A stretch of 64,000 nucleotides of DNA from Albibacterium bauzanense (lineage in GTDB: Bacteria > Bacteroidota > Bacteroidia > Sphingobacteriales > Sphingobacteriaceae). Below the pieces are notes generated by a model. That model was not told the origin of the DNA. It did no database searches and saw only the letters and a program-made list of their open reading frames with translations. Where the stretch lies: positions 1-64,000 of the forward strand of contig NZ_SMGO01000001.1 in assembly GCF_004339765.1 (NCBI RefSeq), written 5' to 3'. Both the position numbers and the translations under genes were made by a program. This document shows, piece by piece, positions 15,678-25,251 of this stretch. Every line of letters begins with the position of its first letter. Position 1 is the first letter of the stretch.

Positions 15678-17102
15678 ATGTCTCGTACGATTATTATACG
15701 TCATCGGATTATTGACTTTATTTCTTTGATCAAACAGTCTTTTCGGGGAGAAGAACTGGATTTTACACAAGGTAGCATTCGTCGTGCTGTTATCTTATTG
15801 GCTATACCCATGATGCTGGAAATGCTCATGGAGTCTGTTTTTGCTTTGGTTGATCTTTACTTTGTAGGTCATCTTGAAGAAAGTAGCTATGCCATTCAAG
15901 CTGTTGGTTTAACAGAATCTATGCTTACCATCGTTTATTCCCTGGCTATAGGAATTAGCATGGCTGCCACGGCAATTGTAGCCAGACGAATTGGAGAAAA
16001 GAAACCGGAAGCTGCTGCACGTGCGGGTATGCAGTCAGTTTTGATAGCTTTCGCTTTCAATGCAGTTATTGGTACTGTTGGATTTATATATGCAACTGAT
16101 CTGTTGATGCTTATGGGTGCCACCGAAAGTGCTGCTATTTATGGAACTCCTTTTATGAAAATCATGATGGGTGGGAGTTTTATCATTATGTTGCTATTTT
16201 TAATCAATGGTATTTTTAGAGGTGCCGGTAATGCAGCTATAGCTATGAAAAGCCTGTGGATAGCCAATGTCATTAATATAATTTGTTGTCCGATCTTCAT
16301 TAATGGCTTTGGTCCGATACCTGCATTTGGCTTAACGGGTGCTGCTATTGCTACAACGATAGGAAGGTCGACCGGGGTAATTTACCAGATTTATCATTTA
16401 ACAAATGGAAAAGGAATATTGAAGGTTAAATGGTCGTATTTGATTCCTCATTTCAATCAGATTAAAGATATCGCAAAAGTAGCGGCTCCGGCGGTATTGC
16501 AGTTTATAATCGCTTCTTGTAGTTGGATCTTCTTAGCTGAATTGGTAGCTACTACTGGTGGGGATGAAGGTTCGGCCGGTTATCAGACAGCCTTACGTTT
16601 AATGATGTTTTTTATGCTTCCTGCATGGGGTTTAAGTAATGCTGCGGCTACTTTGGTGGGTCAGAATATGGGGGCAGGCAGGTTGGATAGAGCTGAAGAA
16701 TCAGTTTTGAAAACTGCAAAATATAATATGATCTATATGTTTGTGATTATGTTAATCTCATTTGCATTTGCACCAACTTTTGCTTCATTTTTTACAAATG
16801 ATCTGGAAGTTAGAAGAATAGCTATTCAAGCTATTTACATTATGAGTACAGGTTATATTTTCTATGGAATGGGGATGGTACTTATTAATTCATTTAACGG
16901 AGCGGGTGATACCTGGACACCAACGTGGATAAACTTAGGTGGTTTCTGGTTGTTTCAAATACCTTTAGCCTATTTTCTGGCAAAACATCTAGGGCTGGAT
17001 TACACAGGGGTTTTTTGGGCAATACCCATCGCAGAAATTGCAATTTCAATCACCGGTTTTATCCTCTTCAAAAAAGGAAGGTGGAAAACCATTAAGGTAT
17101 AA
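15678..17102 (+). CDS. MATE family efflux transporter
   Basis: 474 residues with about 12 membrane helices in two homologous halves. The first half begins GSIRRAVILLAIPMMLEMLM and contains SVFALVDLYFVGHL; the second has AAPAVLQFIIASCSWIFLAE. NorM/DinF-type signatures GAGNAAIAM and NSFNGAGDTWTPTW are clear. MATE proteins export cationic drugs and metabolites using Na+ or H+. An N-terminal extension of about 35 residues before the first helix is longer than usual; the next in-frame start would cut into it, so the ATG at 15678 is kept with modest certainty. It converges with the YeeE/YedE pair. Confidence 0.92.
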   Translation: MSRTIIIRHRIIDFISLIKQSFRGEELDFTQGSIRRAVILLAIPMMLEMLMESVFALVDLYFVGHLEESSYAIQAVGLTESMLTIVYSLAIGISMAATAIVARRIGEKKPEAAARAGMQSVLIAFAFNAVIGTVGFIYATDLLMLMGATESAAIYGTPFMKIMMGGSFIIMLLFLINGIFRGAGNAAIAMKSLWIANVINIICCPIFINGFGPIPAFGLTGAAIATTIGRSTGVIYQIYHLTNGKGILKVKWSYLIPHFNQIKDIAKVAAPAVLQFIIASCSWIFLAELVATTGGDEGSAGYQTALRLMMFFMLPAWGLSNAAATLVGQNMGAGRLDRAEESVLKTAKYNMIYMFVIMLISFAFAPTFASFFTNDLEVRRIAIQAIYIMSTGYIFYGMGMVLINSFNGAGDTWTPTWINLGGFWLFQIPLAYFLAKHLGLDYTGVFWAIPIAEIAISITGFILFKKGRWKTIKV

Positions 17103-17118
17103 ATTTCACAATTTAAGG

Positions 17119-17616
17119 TTAATGGGATAAGCTGTCTCGGTATTTACCGTACACCCAAGTTCCGGCGATCGCGCTTAGTAAGATGACGATTACAACGAGG
17201 GCTCCCATTCCTATTTGTGCAAACAATGGACCTGGACAGGCGCCGGTTAATCCCCAGCCTAATCCAAAGATTAGTCCTCCATATATTTGTCCTTTATTGA
17301 ATTTCTTGGTGCTGAAGGTAATGGGTTCACCAGAGAATGTTTTGATCTTGTATTTTTTTATTAACCATACGGAGATTGCTCCAACAATTACTGCCGAGCC
17401 AATAACACCATACATATGGAAGGATTGAAAGCGGAACATTTCCTGAATGCGGAACCAGCTAACTACTTCTGATTTAACGAAAACAATACCAAATAGAGAG
17501 CCAACTAATAAGTATTTTATGTTATAATACCACTTGTGTTTTGCTTGAGGTTCATTGATGTATGTTTCATCTAATGAATGTATTTCAAAATCAGTATTGT
17601 CTATTTCTGTTGCCAT
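17119..17616 (-). CDS. YeeE/YedE-type sulfur transporter subunit (DUF6691-like)
   Basis: 165 residues with about four membrane segments. The hallmark Cys-containing turn GLTGACPGPLFAQIG is present, matching the second-half subunit of split YeeE/YedE transporters. In the thiosulfate importer YeeE, conserved cysteines pass the sulfur compound through the membrane; this motif is the counterpart. It is the second gene of a pair with the 187-residue subunit 31 bases upstream. A hydrophilic N-terminus of about 28 residues precedes the first helix. The substrate (thiosulfate or other sulfane sulfur) is inferred from the family. Confidence 0.85.
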   Translation of the reverse strand: MATEIDNTDFEIHSLDETYINEPQAKHKWYYNIKYLLVGSLFGIVFVKSEVVSWFRIQEMFRFQSFHMYGVIGSAVIVGAISVWLIKKYKIKTFSGEPITFSTKKFNKGQIYGGLIFGLGWGLTGACPGPLFAQIGMGALVVIVILLSAIAGTWVYGKYRDSLSH

Positions 17617-17647
17617 TTTTGTAGAATTTATTAAATATAAACCTGAT

Positions 17648-18211
17648 TTATAATGCTAAGATGAGAGGAAGGAGAAGGTTTGACATAATTATTCCTCCAA
17701 TCATGAAAAATATCGTTGCTACCAAAGATGGCCATTGCAAGGTGCTGAGACCCATAATAGAATGGCCGCTTGTACAACCTCCTGCATAACGTGTTCCGAA
17801 ACCAACCAAGAAGCCGCCACCTATCATCATAATCAGTCCTCGAAGGCTGAATAAGAATTCCCAGTTGTAGATATCTGGTGGTAGCATGCTTGAATAGTCT
17901 GTAATTCCGTAAACTGCTAAGCTATTTACGAGGTTTTGGTCTACTTGTATCGGACTGTCGTTTAATAAGAAGGATGCAGAAATGATTCCACCTATAAAGA
18001 TCCCCAATACAAAGAAAAGATTCCAGATCTCTTTTTTGTAATCGTAGTTAAAGAATGGGATCTTAGCAGGAAAACAGATGGCACAGGCATGGCGTAAATT
18101 GGAAGAGATGCCAAAGTGTTTATTCCCTAATAATAAAAGTGCCGGAACAGTTAAGCCGATTAAAGGGCCTCCAATATACCAGGGCCAAGGTTGTTTAATA
18201 AACTCGATCAT
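17648..18211 (-). CDS. YeeE/YedE-type sulfur transporter subunit
   Basis: 187 residues with about five membrane helices. The family motif is at [16 protein letters not shown] (about residues 141-156), the Cys-Gly loop found in the first half of YeeE-type transporters. A second cysteine pair lies in [15 protein letters not shown]. Split two-gene forms like this are frequent in Bacteroidota and often lie near rhodanese or sulfur-dioxygenase genes; none is present here. It is the first gene of the two-gene operon. Confidence 0.87.
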   Translation of the reverse strand: MIEFIKQPWPWYIGGPLIGLTVPALLLLGNKHFGISSNLRHACAICFPAKIPFFNYDYKKEIWNLFFVLGIFIGGIISASFLLNDSPIQVDQNLVNSLAVYGITDYSSMLPPDIYNWEFLFSLRGLIMMIGGGFLVGFGTRYAGGCTSGHSIMGLSTLQWPSLVATIFFMIGGIIMSNLLLPLILAL

Positions 18212-18305
18212 AACACATTATTGTTAAATAATTATGAATGCATAAAGATACTAAACAAACAAGTAGTCTGCTAAAAGGATGGTAAGAAGTATGTAATCTT
18301 AAGGA

Positions 18306-19397
18306 TTAATATGGCTTTAAGTATTCTTCTTTGGATTTTTCAATACCGCTTTGAACCCGGGTATCATGTACGCCATCAATTATTTCTATTTCAGCATCGC
18401 GATTCTTTATTGACCGATGAGCATCTACCGACTGTATATGCTGAATATCTATGTCATATGCATCGCGCGCGCTCATCAATTTTACAAATACGGGCAGGCA
18501 CTCAAAAAATATAAATAAGAGCATAATGAACGTGATTGCCCAATAATTGGTCGTATTTTCACTTCCATCTGCATTGTATTTTAAGTCGCCTAAGGCTTCA
18601 TTTCGGTTGGCAAAGCCGGCTACGTTAACGACACTATCAAGTTGCGTTCCTGTTAATAGCTTCTCGTCTAATAGTCCATCAAATTGTTTACGCTGCTGTA
18701 TAAAGGCTTCCTGCCGCTGAATGGTAGCACGCAAGGTATCTAAGTATTGTTCTTGTTCGTCAAGATCAGCCTGTCTGCGTTTGGCATAAGGGCCATAACC
18801 GATGATTCCGGATGTTTCAGGTGTCTTATCTCCAAAAGTTTCTAAGTTTAGTTTTAGCCGGTCGCTTTTAATAGTTGACTCAACAGAATCACGTTCAGCT
18901 TTTAATTCGTTTAGTTTTCCCAGTTCAATGCCGTATTTATTGTTAAAGGCTATATTCAACGTATCAATATTGGCCCGCTGTCTGTCAAGGTAAGTAACCT
19001 TTAATTGTTCGCGGATTTCCTTATCGAATATTTTAAGCTCTAAAGGCCGAGAAATGACTATACCGATAAGTATAGCTAGCAATATTCGTGGGGTGGCTTG
19101 CAGGAATTGCTTCCATCCGGAGTTGTTTTTGTTAATGCTGGATACGATATAGCGATCCATATTGAAGATGGCTAATCCCCAGATCAGACCAAACAAAAGG
19201 GAATATAGGATTGCTAATTTCCCTCCGCTAAACACAAAATACATAGCATATCCTCCTGAGAGAGTAGCAAAGAGCGCAGTGAAGAAGATAGTTGCGCCAA
19301 TACCAACGTATTTGTTGTGTTCAGCCGGATATTTCTCCAGAGTTTCTTGGTGCACACCGCTGCAAAACCAAAAGAAATTGGTAATCTGTTTCATCAT
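18306..19397 (-). CDS. DUF4407 membrane protein
   Basis: 363 residues: three or four membrane segments in the N-terminal third (about residues 30-120, including IGATIFFTALFATLSGGYAM), a long charged helical region (about 130-260, likely coiled coil), then one more membrane segment (NYWAITFIMLLFIFFECLPV, about 285-305) and a cytoplasmic tail. This is the DUF4407 architecture. No function is established for the family. It seems to stand alone on the minus strand, divergent from the TetR-led efflux operon. Confidence 0.8.
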   Translation of the reverse strand: MMKQITNFFWFCSGVHQETLEKYPAEHNKYVGIGATIFFTALFATLSGGYAMYFVFSGGKLAILYSLLFGLIWGLAIFNMDRYIVSSINKNNSGWKQFLQATPRILLAILIGIVISRPLELKIFDKEIREQLKVTYLDRQRANIDTLNIAFNNKYGIELGKLNELKAERDSVESTIKSDRLKLNLETFGDKTPETSGIIGYGPYAKRRQADLDEQEQYLDTLRATIQRQEAFIQQRKQFDGLLDEKLLTGTQLDSVVNVAGFANRNEALGDLKYNADGSENTTNYWAITFIMLLFIFFECLPVFVKLMSARDAYDIDIQHIQSVDAHRSIKNRDAEIEIIDGVHDTRVQSGIEKSKEEYLKPY

Positions 19398-19491
19398 ATC
19401 TGAATAATATATGTTGGATAGATTGAATGACAGTTTGTTACAACTATTTAGAATTATATGTTTAATTATTAATCATTTTTGAATAATTGTT

Positions 19492-19530
19492 TTAAACAGT
19501 TGTTTAATAAATATGGATTATTTACTTTTG
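19492..19530 (+). promoter_or_regulatory. Promoter with overlapping palindromic operator for the TetR-led efflux operon
   Basis: TTG (19500-19502), 20-base spacer and TACTTTTG (19523-19530) form a good Bacteroidota promoter 34 bases before the TetR gene. A perfect palindrome TTAAACA-GT-TGTTTAA (19492-19507) overlaps the -33 element. This is the arrangement expected for TetR autorepression. Binding by the adjacent TetR is inferred. Confidence 0.6.
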
Positions 19531-19563
19531 ATTTCGAATTGATCGTTAAAGGAATTTTATAAT

Positions 19564-20190
19564 ATGGCAAAAAGTAATGAAAAACAGGGTATAGATGCTT
19601 CTACTGAAGAAAAGATTAAGGAGGCAGCTCGTGTGGTTTTTACTCGTAAAGGTTTTGTATCAACAACTGTAAGGGATATAGCTGCTGAAGCAGATATTAA
19701 TTTGGCTTTGGTTAATTATTACTTTAGAAGTAAACAGAAGCTTTTTGATCTTATAATGATTGAAACGATTGAAAAGCTATTTTCTGAAATTATGGTTATT
19801 GTAATGGACGAAAGTACAAGTTTAAATAAGAAGATTGAATTGATAGTTGATCATTATATTGGACAGCTGCTCAATAACCCTGACTTTCCATTGTTTATTG
19901 TTAACGAAATTCTTTCCGGCTCTAATAAATTTCCTGCTTTTATAAAAAATGCGGCAGCTATCAAAGGCTCATATTTCTTTAAACAATTAAATGAGTTAAA
20001 TATGGATAAGGAGTTAGAAATTAATCCGATACATATTCTTATGAATATTATTGGCTTGATTATATTTCCGTTTTTAGGAAGACGGGTATTGGAAAAGGCA
20101 GCTGGAGTAGAGGAGGATGATTTCAGGGATTTAATGGAAGAAAGAAAAAAGCTTATACCTATTTGGATTGGTAAAATAATAGAAAATTAG
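19564..20190 (+). CDS. TetR/AcrR family transcriptional regulator
   Basis: 208 residues. The N-terminal helix-turn-helix is clear (TVRDIAAEADINLALVNYYF, then RSKQKLFDLIM, about residues 36-66), followed by an all-helical ligand/dimer domain. It is the first gene of the operon TetR-TolC-HlyD-ABC-ABC-permease-permease, the same content as the E. coli ybiH/ybhGFSR locus in which the TetR protein (CecR) represses the exporter. The ligand is unknown. A palindrome on its own promoter supports autoregulation. Confidence 0.93.
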   Translation: MAKSNEKQGIDASTEEKIKEAARVVFTRKGFVSTTVRDIAAEADINLALVNYYFRSKQKLFDLIMIETIEKLFSEIMVIVMDESTSLNKKIELIVDHYIGQLLNNPDFPLFIVNEILSGSNKFPAFIKNAAAIKGSYFFKQLNELNMDKELEINPIHILMNIIGLIIFPFLGRRVLEKAAGVEEDDFRDLMEERKKLIPIWIGKIIEN

Positions 20191-20193
20191 CTT

Positions 20194-21501
20194 ATGCTTA
20201 GTAAGATAATAGTAAATAAGATAGCCGTACATTTTAAAATAAATTTAATCTGTTTCGGGCTTATTCTTTTTGTTTTTCCTGTATTTGCGCAACAGCAAAT
20301 ATTGAGTCTTGAGGATTGCTACCGGCTTGCTCAATCTAATTACCCTTTAATAAAAAAGCAGAATCTGATTGATGCATCGCGCGATTACACAATTGCAAAT
20401 GTTTCTAAGCTTTATTTACCTCAGTTAAATATTTCGGGCCAGGCGAGTCATCAGTCGGAGACTTTCAGTTTTCCAGATGCACTTTCTTCAGCGCCTGGTA
20501 TGGTTTTTCCGGAGATTAGTAAAGATCAGTATAAAATTCAAGGAGAGGTTAGTCAGCTTATTTTTGATGGTGGACAATTAAGAAGTCAGAAGGAAATGGC
20601 AGTAGCGAATGCTGATTTACAAAAGCAGCAGCTTGCTATTGATCTTTATTCGTTAAAGAGCCGGATAAATCAGATCTATTTTTCTATTCTTTTAATGGAT
20701 GGACAATTAAAGCAGAATGATCTGAGGAAAGAGGACCTTCAACTTGCTGTAGATAAAATGGTTGCTGCCGTTGAAAATGGAGTTGCATTTAGGAGTAATG
20801 TAGATGAATTAAGAGCAGAGTTATCAGCCGTAGAGTCTGCGAGTATTGAATTTAAAGGAAATATGGATGCCTATTTACAAATGCTTTCTGTATTTATAGG
20901 TAAGACAATAAGTGATGCTTCTCAACTTGCGAAACCTGTTGAGTTGGCTTCATCTAATGAGATTAAAAGACCTGAACTTAATCTATTTACAATCCGGGAG
21001 AAATTGTATGATATTCAGGAAAAGCGGCTTCAATCTGATTATCTACCCAAATTCAGCGCCTTCTTTCAGGGAGCATATGGTCGTCCGACATTAAACATCA
21101 TTGCGGATAAAGCAGATTTCTGGTATATCGGAGGATTGCGTTTAAATTGGGCTTTCGGGAGTTTATATACACTGGCTAACAATAAAAAACTCTTAAATCT
21201 GGATCGTCAATCGTTGGAAGCAGATAAGGAAACCTTTTTGTTTAATACGAGTCTTGAACTTACACAACAAAATGCACAGGTTGAAAAGTATAGAAAGCTT
21301 ATCCTGGAAGATGAAAAGGCTATAAAGTTTAGAGCTTCTGTAAAAGAATCGGCCAAAGCTCAACTGGATAATGGAGTAATTACAGTTCGTGATTTTATAG
21401 CTCAGTTGAATGCAGAGAATTTGGCCCGACAAACTCAGATATTACATAGAATTCAATTATTACAGGCAACTTATAATTTAAAATATACTTCTGGCAACTA
21501 A
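20194..21501 (+). CDS. TolC family outer membrane efflux protein
   Basis: 435 residues with signal peptide (cleavage near VFAQQQ) and two TolC repeats: LSLEDCYRLAQSNYPLIKK begins the first, and the long amphipathic helices (for example around residues 130-215 and 345-420) form the periplasmic tunnel. TolC-like trimers give the exit duct through the outer membrane. It starts 3 bases after the TetR stop and precedes the adaptor, consistent with a dedicated exporter. Confidence 0.9.
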   Translation: MLSKIIVNKIAVHFKINLICFGLILFVFPVFAQQQILSLEDCYRLAQSNYPLIKKQNLIDASRDYTIANVSKLYLPQLNISGQASHQSETFSFPDALSSAPGMVFPEISKDQYKIQGEVSQLIFDGGQLRSQKEMAVANADLQKQQLAIDLYSLKSRINQIYFSILLMDGQLKQNDLRKEDLQLAVDKMVAAVENGVAFRSNVDELRAELSAVESASIEFKGNMDAYLQMLSVFIGKTISDASQLAKPVELASSNEIKRPELNLFTIREKLYDIQEKRLQSDYLPKFSAFFQGAYGRPTLNIIADKADFWYIGGLRLNWAFGSLYTLANNKKLLNLDRQSLEADKETFLFNTSLELTQQNAQVEKYRKLILEDEKAIKFRASVKESAKAQLDNGVITVRDFIAQLNAENLARQTQILHRIQLLQATYNLKYTSGN

Positions 21502-21514
21502 TATCATCTACAAA

Positions 21515-22453
21515 ATGAAAGGACTTAAATTAGTATTACTGGCGTCTGTTATTGTGCTTGGCTCTTGTGGTCGAAATGATAATGATTACGATGCTTCTGG
21601 TAATTTTGAAGCAGATGAGGTAATTGTATCTGCCGAGCAAAATGGGGAATTGCTTTCTTTTAATATAAAAGAAGGTGAGCAGTTGGATGCAGGGGCCAAA
21701 GTAGGGCAAATAGATATAATACTTGCTCAATTGCAAAAAGAACAGACCGAAGCTGCAATAACGGCTTTAAAAGAAAAAACAAGTGATGCTGGGGAGCAAA
21801 CAGCTTTGGTACAAAGGCAATTGGCTGTTGAAGAATCTCAATTAGATCATTTAATAAAAGAGCGTGAACGTACGCGCAATTTAGTAAAGGCTGATGCTGC
21901 TACACAAAAGCAATTGGATGATATGAATGCGCAGATTGATCAACAGCAGAAGCGTATTAATGTTACTAAGCAGCAAATTAGGTTAAATACATCGAATACA
22001 GCTACTCAAAATCGTTCTATCTTAAGTGAAAGAGGACCCTTGGAAAAAATGGTTGAACAATATCAGGAGCAGATTAAAAAAGGGGAAGTTATTAATCCGA
22101 TTAATGGGACTGTATTAGCCGCTTATGCTTTAAAAGGGGAGATGGCCATTATTGGTAAACCACTTTATAAGATTGCTAATACTGACACGCTTAATTTACG
22201 AGCTTATATTACAGGAGAGCAATTACCGCAGATAAAGATTGGTGATGAGATTGAAGTTAGGATTGATAGCGGTGCAACCGGTTTTAAATCTTATCCAGGT
22301 TCAATTACATGGATAGCCAGCAAATCGGAATTTACTCCTAAGACTATACAAACTAAAAATGAACGTGCAAATCAGGTTTATGCGATAAAAATCAGCGTTC
22401 CGAATGATGGTTATTTGAAAATTGGTATGTACGGAGAAGTACTTTTTAAGTAG
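21515..22453 (+). CDS. HlyD-family periplasmic adaptor lipoprotein
   Basis: 312 residues. The signal ends at a lipobox (VIVLGSC, Cys18). After it come the first biotinyl-lipoyl half (DEVIVSAEQNGELLSFNIKE), a long coiled-coil hairpin rich in Gln/Glu (about residues 75-190), the second lipoyl half (INPINGTVLAAYALKGEMAI) and a beta-barrel (GDEIEVRIDSGA). It would connect the ABC permeases in the inner membrane to the TolC partner, as YbhG does. Located 13 bases after tolC in the same operon. Confidence 0.9.
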   Translation: MKGLKLVLLASVIVLGSCGRNDNDYDASGNFEADEVIVSAEQNGELLSFNIKEGEQLDAGAKVGQIDIILAQLQKEQTEAAITALKEKTSDAGEQTALVQRQLAVEESQLDHLIKERERTRNLVKADAATQKQLDDMNAQIDQQQKRINVTKQQIRLNTSNTATQNRSILSERGPLEKMVEQYQEQIKKGEVINPINGTVLAAYALKGEMAIIGKPLYKIANTDTLNLRAYITGEQLPQIKIGDEIEVRIDSGATGFKSYPGSITWIASKSEFTPKTIQTKNERANQVYAIKISVPNDGYLKIGMYGEVLFK

Positions 22454-22458
22454 AAGAG

Positions 22459-23388
22459 ATGGATGCTGTATCGTTAAAAAATATTCATAAAACATACGAT
22501 AAGGGGAATGTTATTGCTGTTGATGATGTTTCATTCGACGTAAAGAAAGGTGAGTTATTCGGGTTAATTGGTCCGGACGGTGCTGGAAAGACTTCCATCT
22601 TTAGAATATTAACTACGGTATTGCTTGCAGATAAAGGTTCAGCTAGCGTAGCTGGTTTTGATGTGGTTAAAGAATATCGGGCTATTCGCAATAGGGTGGG
22701 TTATATGCCTGGGAAATTCAGCTTATATCAGGATTTGACTATAAAAGAGAATCTTGAATTCTTTGCTACGGTATTTGATACAAGTATCGAAGAGAATTAT
22801 GATTTGATTAAAAATATCTACGATCAGATCAGTCCTTTCAATGATCGTCGTGCAGGAAAGCTATCAGGTGGTATGAAACAGAAGTTAGCCTTGTGCTGCG
22901 CTTTAATTCATAAGCCTGAGGTGCTTCTACTGGATGAACCAACTACTGGTGTGGATGCTGTTTCGAGAAAAGAGTTTTGGGATATGTTGAAAGATTTAAA
23001 ACAGCAGGGAATAACAATTTTGGTATCCACTCCATATATGGATGAAGCAAACTTGTGCGAACGCATTGCATTGATTCAAAATGGTAAAATACTTTCAGTC
23101 GAGACTCCTGAGAATATCGTGAAGGCATTTCCTGTAACCTTATATGCTGCTAAGTCTGATAATAATTACAAACTCCTTACTGATTTTAGAAATTTTGATG
23201 CGGTTGCTAGTGCTTATGCTTCAGGCGAATATATGCGAATAATAGTAAAAGATGAGCATCCGGATAGCATCACTTTATTAAAAGACTATGCTGAAAAATT
23301 TGGAAATAGGAATGTGGAAATAAAAATAATAGCACCTACCATTGAAGATAACTTTATCTGGTTATCACAAAAGGAAGCTAATCATTAG
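22459..23388 (+). CDS. ABC transporter ATP-binding protein (YbhF N-half-like)
   Basis: 309 residues. Walker A GPDGAGKTS (about residues 38-46), signature LSGGMKQKLAL, Walker B LLLDEPTTGVD and the D-loop are all present. The unusual Asp in the P-loop (GPDGAGK) is also seen in the first half of E. coli YbhF. The extra 60 C-terminal residues resemble the DUF4162-type tail of drug-export ATPases. It starts 5 bases after the adaptor gene, with the second ATPase 2 bases later; the two together would equal the fused YbhF protein. Confidence 0.92.
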   Translation: MDAVSLKNIHKTYDKGNVIAVDDVSFDVKKGELFGLIGPDGAGKTSIFRILTTVLLADKGSASVAGFDVVKEYRAIRNRVGYMPGKFSLYQDLTIKENLEFFATVFDTSIEENYDLIKNIYDQISPFNDRRAGKLSGGMKQKLALCCALIHKPEVLLLDEPTTGVDAVSRKEFWDMLKDLKQQGITILVSTPYMDEANLCERIALIQNGKILSVETPENIVKAFPVTLYAAKSDNNYKLLTDFRNFDAVASAYASGEYMRIIVKDEHPDSITLLKDYAEKFGNRNVEIKIIAPTIEDNFIWLSQKEANH

Positions 23389-23390
23389 GT

Positions 23391-24134
23391 ATGGAAGAGA
23401 AGGTAATTATTTGCAATGATTTAACGAAGCAGTTTGGCGACTTCTATGCGGTCAATAAAATTAGTTTTGATGTGTATAAAGGTGAAGTGTTTGGTTTTTT
23501 GGGAGCAAATGGTGCTGGGAAAACGACTGCTATGAGAATTTTATGTGGTTTATCATACCCAACTTCCGGAAAAGCTAGCGTTGCAGGCTTTGATGTATAT
23601 AAACAGCAAGAATCTATTAAAAAGAATATTGGTTATATGAGCCAGAAATTTTCTCTCTATGAAAATTTAACTGTTTCAGAAAATATTGAATTCTTTGGTG
23701 GGATATATGGAGTAGAACGTTCAGAAATTAGCATGCGGCGTACAGATTTGATTGAAAGGCTTGGATTAGAGAAAGAGGTGAATAAGATGGTAGGAGAGCT
23801 TCCTCTTGGATGGAAACAAAAGCTGGCTTTCTCTGTCGCTATTTTTCATCAACCAAGAATTGTGTTTTTGGATGAACCTACCGGAGGAGTAGATCCGGTT
23901 ACGCGAAGACAGTTTTGGGATATGATTTATGAAGCGGCGGCAGGGGGTATTACAGTTTTTGTGACTACTCATTACATGGATGAAGCTGAATATTGCAATC
24001 GTATATCCATTATGGTAGATGGTAGAATTGAAGCACTTGATACACCTGAAAACTTGAAGAAGAACTATTCAGCCAGTTCAATGGATGAGGTTTTCTATCA
24101 GTTGGCCCGAGGAGCAAAAAGATCAGATAATTAA
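23391..24134 (+). CDS. ABC transporter ATP-binding protein with degenerate signature (YbhF C-half-like)
   Basis: 247 residues. Walker A GANGAGKTT and Walker B VFLDEPTGGVD are intact, but the signature LSGGQ is replaced by ELPLGWKQKLAF, as in the second half of YbhF-type proteins. This means one of the two composite ATP sites of the heterodimer has a non-canonical signature, so the pair probably hydrolyses ATP asymmetrically. It lies between the first ATPase and the first permease in the same operon. Confidence 0.92.
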   Translation: MEEKVIICNDLTKQFGDFYAVNKISFDVYKGEVFGFLGANGAGKTTAMRILCGLSYPTSGKASVAGFDVYKQQESIKKNIGYMSQKFSLYENLTVSENIEFFGGIYGVERSEISMRRTDLIERLGLEKEVNKMVGELPLGWKQKLAFSVAIFHQPRIVFLDEPTGGVDPVTRRQFWDMIYEAAAGGITVFVTTHYMDEAEYCNRISIMVDGRIEALDTPENLKKNYSASSMDEVFYQLARGAKRSDN

Positions 24135-24144
24135 CAATACAGAT

Positions 24145-25251
24145 ATGAAGCAGTTATTTGTATTTATTAGAAAGGAGTTTTATCATGTTTTTCGTGATAA
24201 ACGTACTTTGCTGATCATGTTTGGTTTGCCCATTGCTCAAATACTTCTGTTTGGTTATGCGATTACGAGCGAGGTGAAGAATTCTCACATTAGTATTTCT
24301 GATAATTCCCGAGATGCAAACACCGAGCAGCTGATTAATAAGATCAAATCTTCTTCCTATTTTATTGTAGATGAAACTTCTTTGAGTGAACAGGAAATAG
24401 AGAACACATTGAAGAGAGGGAATGTGAGATGTGTACTTGTTTTCCCACCTAATTTTGGGAATAATTTACTGCACTCTGGAAAGGCGCAAATACAAATTAT
24501 AGCAGATGGTTCAGATCCCAATACTGCTAAGACTCTAATAAATTATTTAACGGCTATTATAGCGGATTATCAACAGGAGATTTCACCTGCTGCAGTTTTA
24601 CCCTATGTTATTGTTCCGGAAACCAGGATGCTTTATAATGAGGAGGGAAATGGGTCTTTAAACTTCATTCCGGGAGTAATGGCCTTGATATTAATGATTG
24701 TATGTACTGCATTAACTGCAGTAGCTGTAGTAAAGGAAAAGGAACTTGGAACTATGGAAGTATTATTGGTTTCTCCCTTTAAACCCATTTTTGTTTTGAT
24801 TTCTAAAGCCGTGCCGTATTTGGTATTATCATTGGCAAACTTTACGCTTATCGTTCTATTGGCGGTTTTTGTGTTGAATGTGGAGATAAAAGGAAGTATT
24901 TTATTGTTATTTTTAGTAAGTACATTGTTCATTATAACCTGTCTTTCTTTTGGTTTATTAATTTCGAATGTTACTTCTTCTCAACAGACAGCTCTGCTTT
25001 TATCTATCATGGGTATGATGATACCTACACTTATTTTTACAGGTTTTATGTTTCCGATAGAGAATATGCCATGGGTATTTCAGGTTATTTCTAACATTGT
25101 TCCTTCAAGGTGGTATTTTCTGATCATTAAATCTGTGATGCTTAAAGGGCTTGGCTTCGCATATATATGGAAGGAAGTTTTGGTCTTGATTGTTATGACT
25201 CTTGCCTTGCTTGGAGTCGCTTTAAAAAACTTTAAAATCAGGCTGGAATGA
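24145..25251 (+). CDS. ABC-2 type permease (YbhS-like)
   Basis: 368 residues from the ATG at 24145, chosen because MKQLFVFIRKEFYHVFRDKR is the standard N-terminus and the start follows the ATPase stop by 10 bases; an earlier in-frame ATG at 24085 would overlap the ATPase by 50 bases. One N-terminal helix, an extracytoplasmic domain (about residues 45-175) and five C-terminal helices follow, with KEKELGTMEVLLVSPF as coupling segment. It would form a heterodimeric channel with the next gene. Confidence 0.9.
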   Translation: MKQLFVFIRKEFYHVFRDKRTLLIMFGLPIAQILLFGYAITSEVKNSHISISDNSRDANTEQLINKIKSSSYFIVDETSLSEQEIENTLKRGNVRCVLVFPPNFGNNLLHSGKAQIQIIADGSDPNTAKTLINYLTAIIADYQQEISPAAVLPYVIVPETRMLYNEEGNGSLNFIPGVMALILMIVCTALTAVAVVKEKELGTMEVLLVSPFKPIFVLISKAVPYLVLSLANFTLIVLLAVFVLNVEIKGSILLLFLVSTLFIITCLSFGLLISNVTSSQQTALLLSIMGMMIPTLIFTGFMFPIENMPWVFQVISNIVPSRWYFLIIKSVMLKGLGFAYIWKEVLVLIVMTLALLGVALKNFKIRLE

